A DNA stretch of 64,000 nt. Origin: Lachnospira sp. GTDB lineage: Bacteria > Bacillota > Clostridia > Lachnospirales > Lachnospiraceae. This document shows positions 61,408 through 64,000 of the stretch, one piece after another. The notes under the pieces were generated by a model. That model saw only the letters and a list, made by a program, of their open reading frames with translations, made no database searches and was not told where the DNA came from. The stretch lies in the NCBI GenBank assembly GCA_017621205.1, contig JAGATQ010000006.1:62001-126000 (forward strand), in the 5' to 3' direction. The translations under genes were made by a program, and so were the position numbers. Each line of letters begins with the position of its first letter. The stretch's first letter is position 1.

Positions 61408-63355
61408 CAGAACAATGTTTTTTAAGGATATAATAAGACTGTGGCCGCTCTGGGTGATAGGTATTGTTATAACAATGTTTGCATTTGTGGCTCCATTTTT
61501 TACGAGTACGATAGGGATTCTTCGGTATGACTCATTGGATGATTGGCAAATATTGAATGAGATTCAGGAGAATATGGCGGAATATATTATCGCTAGTGGT
61601 TTTTATATCATATTTATGGCAGTGATGGCAATTGTCTGTGCTGTGTTTGTATTTCAGTATCTCAACAGGCAATGTTCCTCCTACATGCTTCACAGCCTTC
61701 CGGTAAGCAGGAAAACGATGTATGTTACACATTATTTATCGGGCTTATTCATGTATTTGTTGCCGTTTGTATTGCTTTGGTGCGTTTTATCCTGCCTGAA
61801 TGTCATATTCGGAATCCACATGGGGGCAGCAATTTTGGGCTATGTTTTGGAAACGGTAATGATTGCCTTGTTTTTCTACAGTCTGTCATGCTTTATTGTA
61901 ATGCTAAGCGGAAGCAGTATCATGAATCTGTTTATGTATGCTGTCATTAATTTTATGGTGTATGTTTTTTACAATATGGCAGATACAATTATTAATTTGT
62001 TTACTTATGGCAGCGGAAGCTATTATGCAGGGGGCTTTGATATTAAGGGACTTGTTACAATTTTTAGCCCGGTTATTTATTTCTCCAACGCATTGACAGA
62101 GCAGTCGGCTTCCTCCGACCCATTTTTTGATGGCGATCCGCTTCTTGCCGTAGATGGTTTGTTAATTGGTGATTTTCACTATGGAACAGTGATACTTTGT
62201 CTGTTTTATTTACTCCCGGCAATCGTGTTTTTTGTGGCGGCATATATGCTGTATCGGAGACGCAAGCTGGAGCGTGTAGATGAAAACCTGGTATTTCCTT
62301 GGAGTAAAGTGGTTTACCGCATTGTATTTTGTTGCTGTGGCAGCTATATTTTTACATGTTTAATGTATTATCTGACCTATGCCATATTTAGCCATTTACT
62401 TACCTACCAATATTCCTATTTCATTGGTATCTGTTATCTATTGATTGGAAGCATCGTATGCTATCTGATATGTGATATGATTCTTTTAAAGACTTTCTTT
62501 ATATGGAAACAGTTATCCTATTTACAGCTTGGAGTGATAACGGCTGGAATCGTTCTGGTATTTGTTGCCGGACATTTTGCTTATTTGCAGCATAGCACGG
62601 TAGCAGCTTCAAAGATAAAGTCGGTAAATGTCTCTTTTAATGACAAAAGCTTTCATATTAAAGAACAGGAGAGGATGGATACTCTGTTGTCACTTCAAAA
62701 GGAAGTGATGGAACAGGGAAGTAAAAAACTGATGTATGAGGCGGATAATCCGGTAGCGAATAGTAATATTAGTGAATATCAAGGCGCTTGCTGCAATATG
62801 TCTCTTACGTATACATTAAAAAACAAAGGGGAGATTTTGCGGAGCTATCGTATTGGGATTACAACAGACGAGGAGAAATTATTGTCAGAGTTCATTATGT
62901 ATTTGAATGATACAGACTATTTGCTTGATACTGTGATTCCTGAGGGCTTTGATAAGGAAAATATAATAAGTGCCATCTTTCGGTTTGTTGAGGAAACAGA
63001 TGATAGAGATACAAGTATGTACGATGATATTAATATCATCTATCAGAAAGAAATGTATGAGGCAGTGATGAAGGACTTGCAAGAGGGACATATCAATTTT
63101 GGCAATATATATAGAAAAAATCAAAGAGGTCTGGTGGATTGTGGAAAGCGGATCGGAACAATTGGTTTTACCTATGATAAGCAACCTTCTGAGGAGGATG
63201 AAAGTTACAACAATGATTGGAGCATTTTGAAGGATAGATGGGAGCTGAAATCCTCTGATTATTATAATGATAATTTTAATTTTGTGATTACGGATGAATG
63301 TACGCATGTGCTTAAGCTGTTAGAGCAGGAGATGGGCGGAGCAGTATATAATTAG
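61382..63355 (+). CDS. ABC-2 type permease with large extracytoplasmic region
   Basis: 657 residues. Helices are at about 20-45, 70-95 and 110-200 (three more), then 270-300 and 310-395 (several). A C-terminal non-membrane region of about 240 residues (SVNVSFNDKSFHIKEQERMD to ITDECTHVLKLLEQEMGG) follows the last helix near 395. It resembles the permeases of YtrA-type operons. The tail could sense or bind a ligand outside the cell. ATG 61382 lies behind GGGAGGGATG. Confidence 0.85.
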   Translation: MKSKKSFFNRTMFFKDIIRLWPLWVIGIVITMFAFVAPFFTSTIGILRYDSLDDWQILNEIQENMAEYIIASGFYIIFMAVMAIVCAVFVFQYLNRQCSSYMLHSLPVSRKTMYVTHYLSGLFMYLLPFVLLWCVLSCLNVIFGIHMGAAILGYVLETVMIALFFYSLSCFIVMLSGSSIMNLFMYAVINFMVYVFYNMADTIINLFTYGSGSYYAGGFDIKGLVTIFSPVIYFSNALTEQSASSDPFFDGDPLLAVDGLLIGDFHYGTVILCLFYLLPAIVFFVAAYMLYRRRKLERVDENLVFPWSKVVYRIVFCCCGSYIFTCLMYYLTYAIFSHLLTYQYSYFIGICYLLIGSIVCYLICDMILLKTFFIWKQLSYLQLGVITAGIVLVFVAGHFAYLQHSTVAASKIKSVNVSFNDKSFHIKEQERMDTLLSLQKEVMEQGSKKLMYEADNPVANSNISEYQGACCNMSLTYTLKNKGEILRSYRIGITTDEEKLLSEFIMYLNDTDYLLDTVIPEGFDKENIISAIFRFVEETDDRDTSMYDDINIIYQKEMYEAVMKDLQEGHINFGNIYRKNQRGLVDCGKRIGTIGFTYDKQPSEEDESYNNDWSILKDRWELKSSDYYNDNFNFVITDECTHVLKLLEQEMGGAVYN

Positions 63356-63478
63356 CACCCTTACTTTAGACAAGATCAACTTTGTTAAGCTCAGTTTTTG
63401 GTGTACGCATGTTAGAATCTTGTTGTAACATGCGTACAAAAATGGTAAAATTAGGATATCATTTATTAGGTGATTGTG

Positions 63479-63520
63479 AAACTCAATCATGATGATAGCA
63501 TAAGTCATATTGAGTTTTGC
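63479..63520 (+). terminator. Intrinsic terminator
   Basis: AAACTCAAT..ATGA pairs with TCAT.ATTGAGTTT, then TGCATT; it closes the YtrA-like operon. Confidence 0.6.
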
Positions 63521-63559
63521 ATTACCTGATTCATTTATTTTAGATAGGAGGATGCGTAC

Positions 63560-64000
63560 ATGAGTTATAAGAGCAAGAGATATTCTTATGAGTATGAGGA
63601 ATATGAGGATGGCGAGAAGGGTGCAGATACGATGCTTACTGAGATTATGGAGGATGCAGAGTTTGCCTCCTTGGAGGAGCTTGTGATTGGCTGCTGGGGA
63701 GAGGCTTGGGAAGACAATCCACAGCCGATTGTAGATGGAATCGTTGCGAATGCTGACAAGTTCTCCCATATCAAAAGTATCTTTTTTGGTGATATGGATT
63801 ATGAAGAGTGCGAGGTTTCCTGGATTATGCAGGCAGATTACTCGAAACTCTGGGCTGCGATGCCACAACTTGAGTCCTTTGTAGTAAAGGGAAGTACTGA
63901 TTTAGTTCTTGGAGAGATATCCCATGCTAATTTAAAATCGCTTACCGTAATTTGCGGTGGACTCCCGGTGGAGGTGATGAACAGTATCAAGTCTGCGAAG
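63560..64000 (+). CDS. STM4015-like leucine-rich protein, 3' end outside the window
   Basis: The first 147 codons of an acidic protein: MSYKSKRYSYEYEEYEDGEK, then LEELVIGCWGEAWEDNPQPI, HIKSIFFGDMDYEECEVSWI and PQLESFVVKGSTDLVLGEIS. The GDMDYEECEVSWI and GGLPVEV pattern fits the STM4015 family, often found with radical-SAM-type STM4011/STM4012 genes; the function is unknown. The ATG lies 8 bp after TAGGAGG. The reading frame runs off the right edge intact. Confidence 0.75.
   Translation, partial: MSYKSKRYSYEYEEYEDGEKGADTMLTEIMEDAEFASLEELVIGCWGEAWEDNPQPIVDGIVANADKFSHIKSIFFGDMDYEECEVSWIMQADYSKLWAAMPQLESFVVKGSTDLVLGEISHANLKSLTVICGGLPVEVMNSIKSAK

Overview
The window looks like chromosome from an anaerobic, low-to-mid GC, spore-former-related Firmicute, most likely a gut Lachnospiraceae (Clostridia). 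The reasons are strong GGAGG ribosome sites, a V-type ATPase, a cobalamin riboswitch with an ECF transporter, a minimal SufBC pair, AgrA/AgrC- and Spo0A-C-type regulators, and several coiled-coil or low-complexity proteins typical of that family. Genus cannot be decided from the sequence. There is no prophage, CRISPR array, rRNA or intact insertion sequence. One tRNA-Arg is present.

Layout. 1-5.5 kb: the end of pheS, then pheT, a cysteine-synthase-like gene and UDP-galactopyranose mutase. 5.6-9.1 kb: a response regulator, ABC ATPase, permease and histidine kinase module with four phased direct repeats upstream of the ABC genes. 9.1-10 kb: a small coiled-coil protein and a type I toxin-antitoxin cassette (31-aa holin-like peptide plus antisense RNA). 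10.2-14.7 kb: a LytTR protein, an AgrA/AgrC-like pair and two coiled-coil proteins. 14.9-19.2 kb: a secreted protein and tRNA-Arg on the minus strand, a membrane protein, and gdhA behind a promoter-terminator leader. 19.3-20.0 kb: two large palindromic repeats. 20.1-21.0 kb: a glycosyltransferase.

21.0-29.1 kb is the most interesting region. A cobalamin riboswitch precedes six co-directional genes: a secreted wall-type protein, a membrane-anchored helical-repeat protein resembling the alpha domain of animal transcobalamin, a lipoprotein ending in the transcobalamin-type C-terminal domain (DUF4430), and EcfT, a fused EcfAA' and EcfS. I read it as a vitamin B12 capture-and-import system in which the two halves of a transcobalamin-like binder are separate anchored proteins.

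29.1-31 kb: a minimal SufCB pair behind a compact structured leader, then two more copies of the palindromic repeat. 31.7-37.4 kb: a SUKH immunity-like protein, thrH, a MATE transporter, a reductase and a sigma/anti-sigma pair. 37.4-39.1 kb is a graveyard of gene fragments around a Spo0A-C protein and an IS3-end-like palindrome. 40.0-43.6 kb: a secreted peptide with two FtsX-type permeases and an ATPase. 43.7-52.4 kb: a nine-gene V-ATPase operon with a sodium-type rotor ring. 52.5-54.6 kb: galE, an SdpI-like protein and a small protein. 54.9-58 kb: an acetyltransferase and MATE pair divergent from an AraC regulator. 58-64 kb: a truncated ATPase-type gene, a MerR/TipAS regulator, a GntR-ABC-permease operon and the start of an STM4015-like gene.

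At least two families of short non-coding palindromic repeats run through the window. One copy sits inside the cobalamin riboswitch leader and another supplies the stop codon of ntpD.
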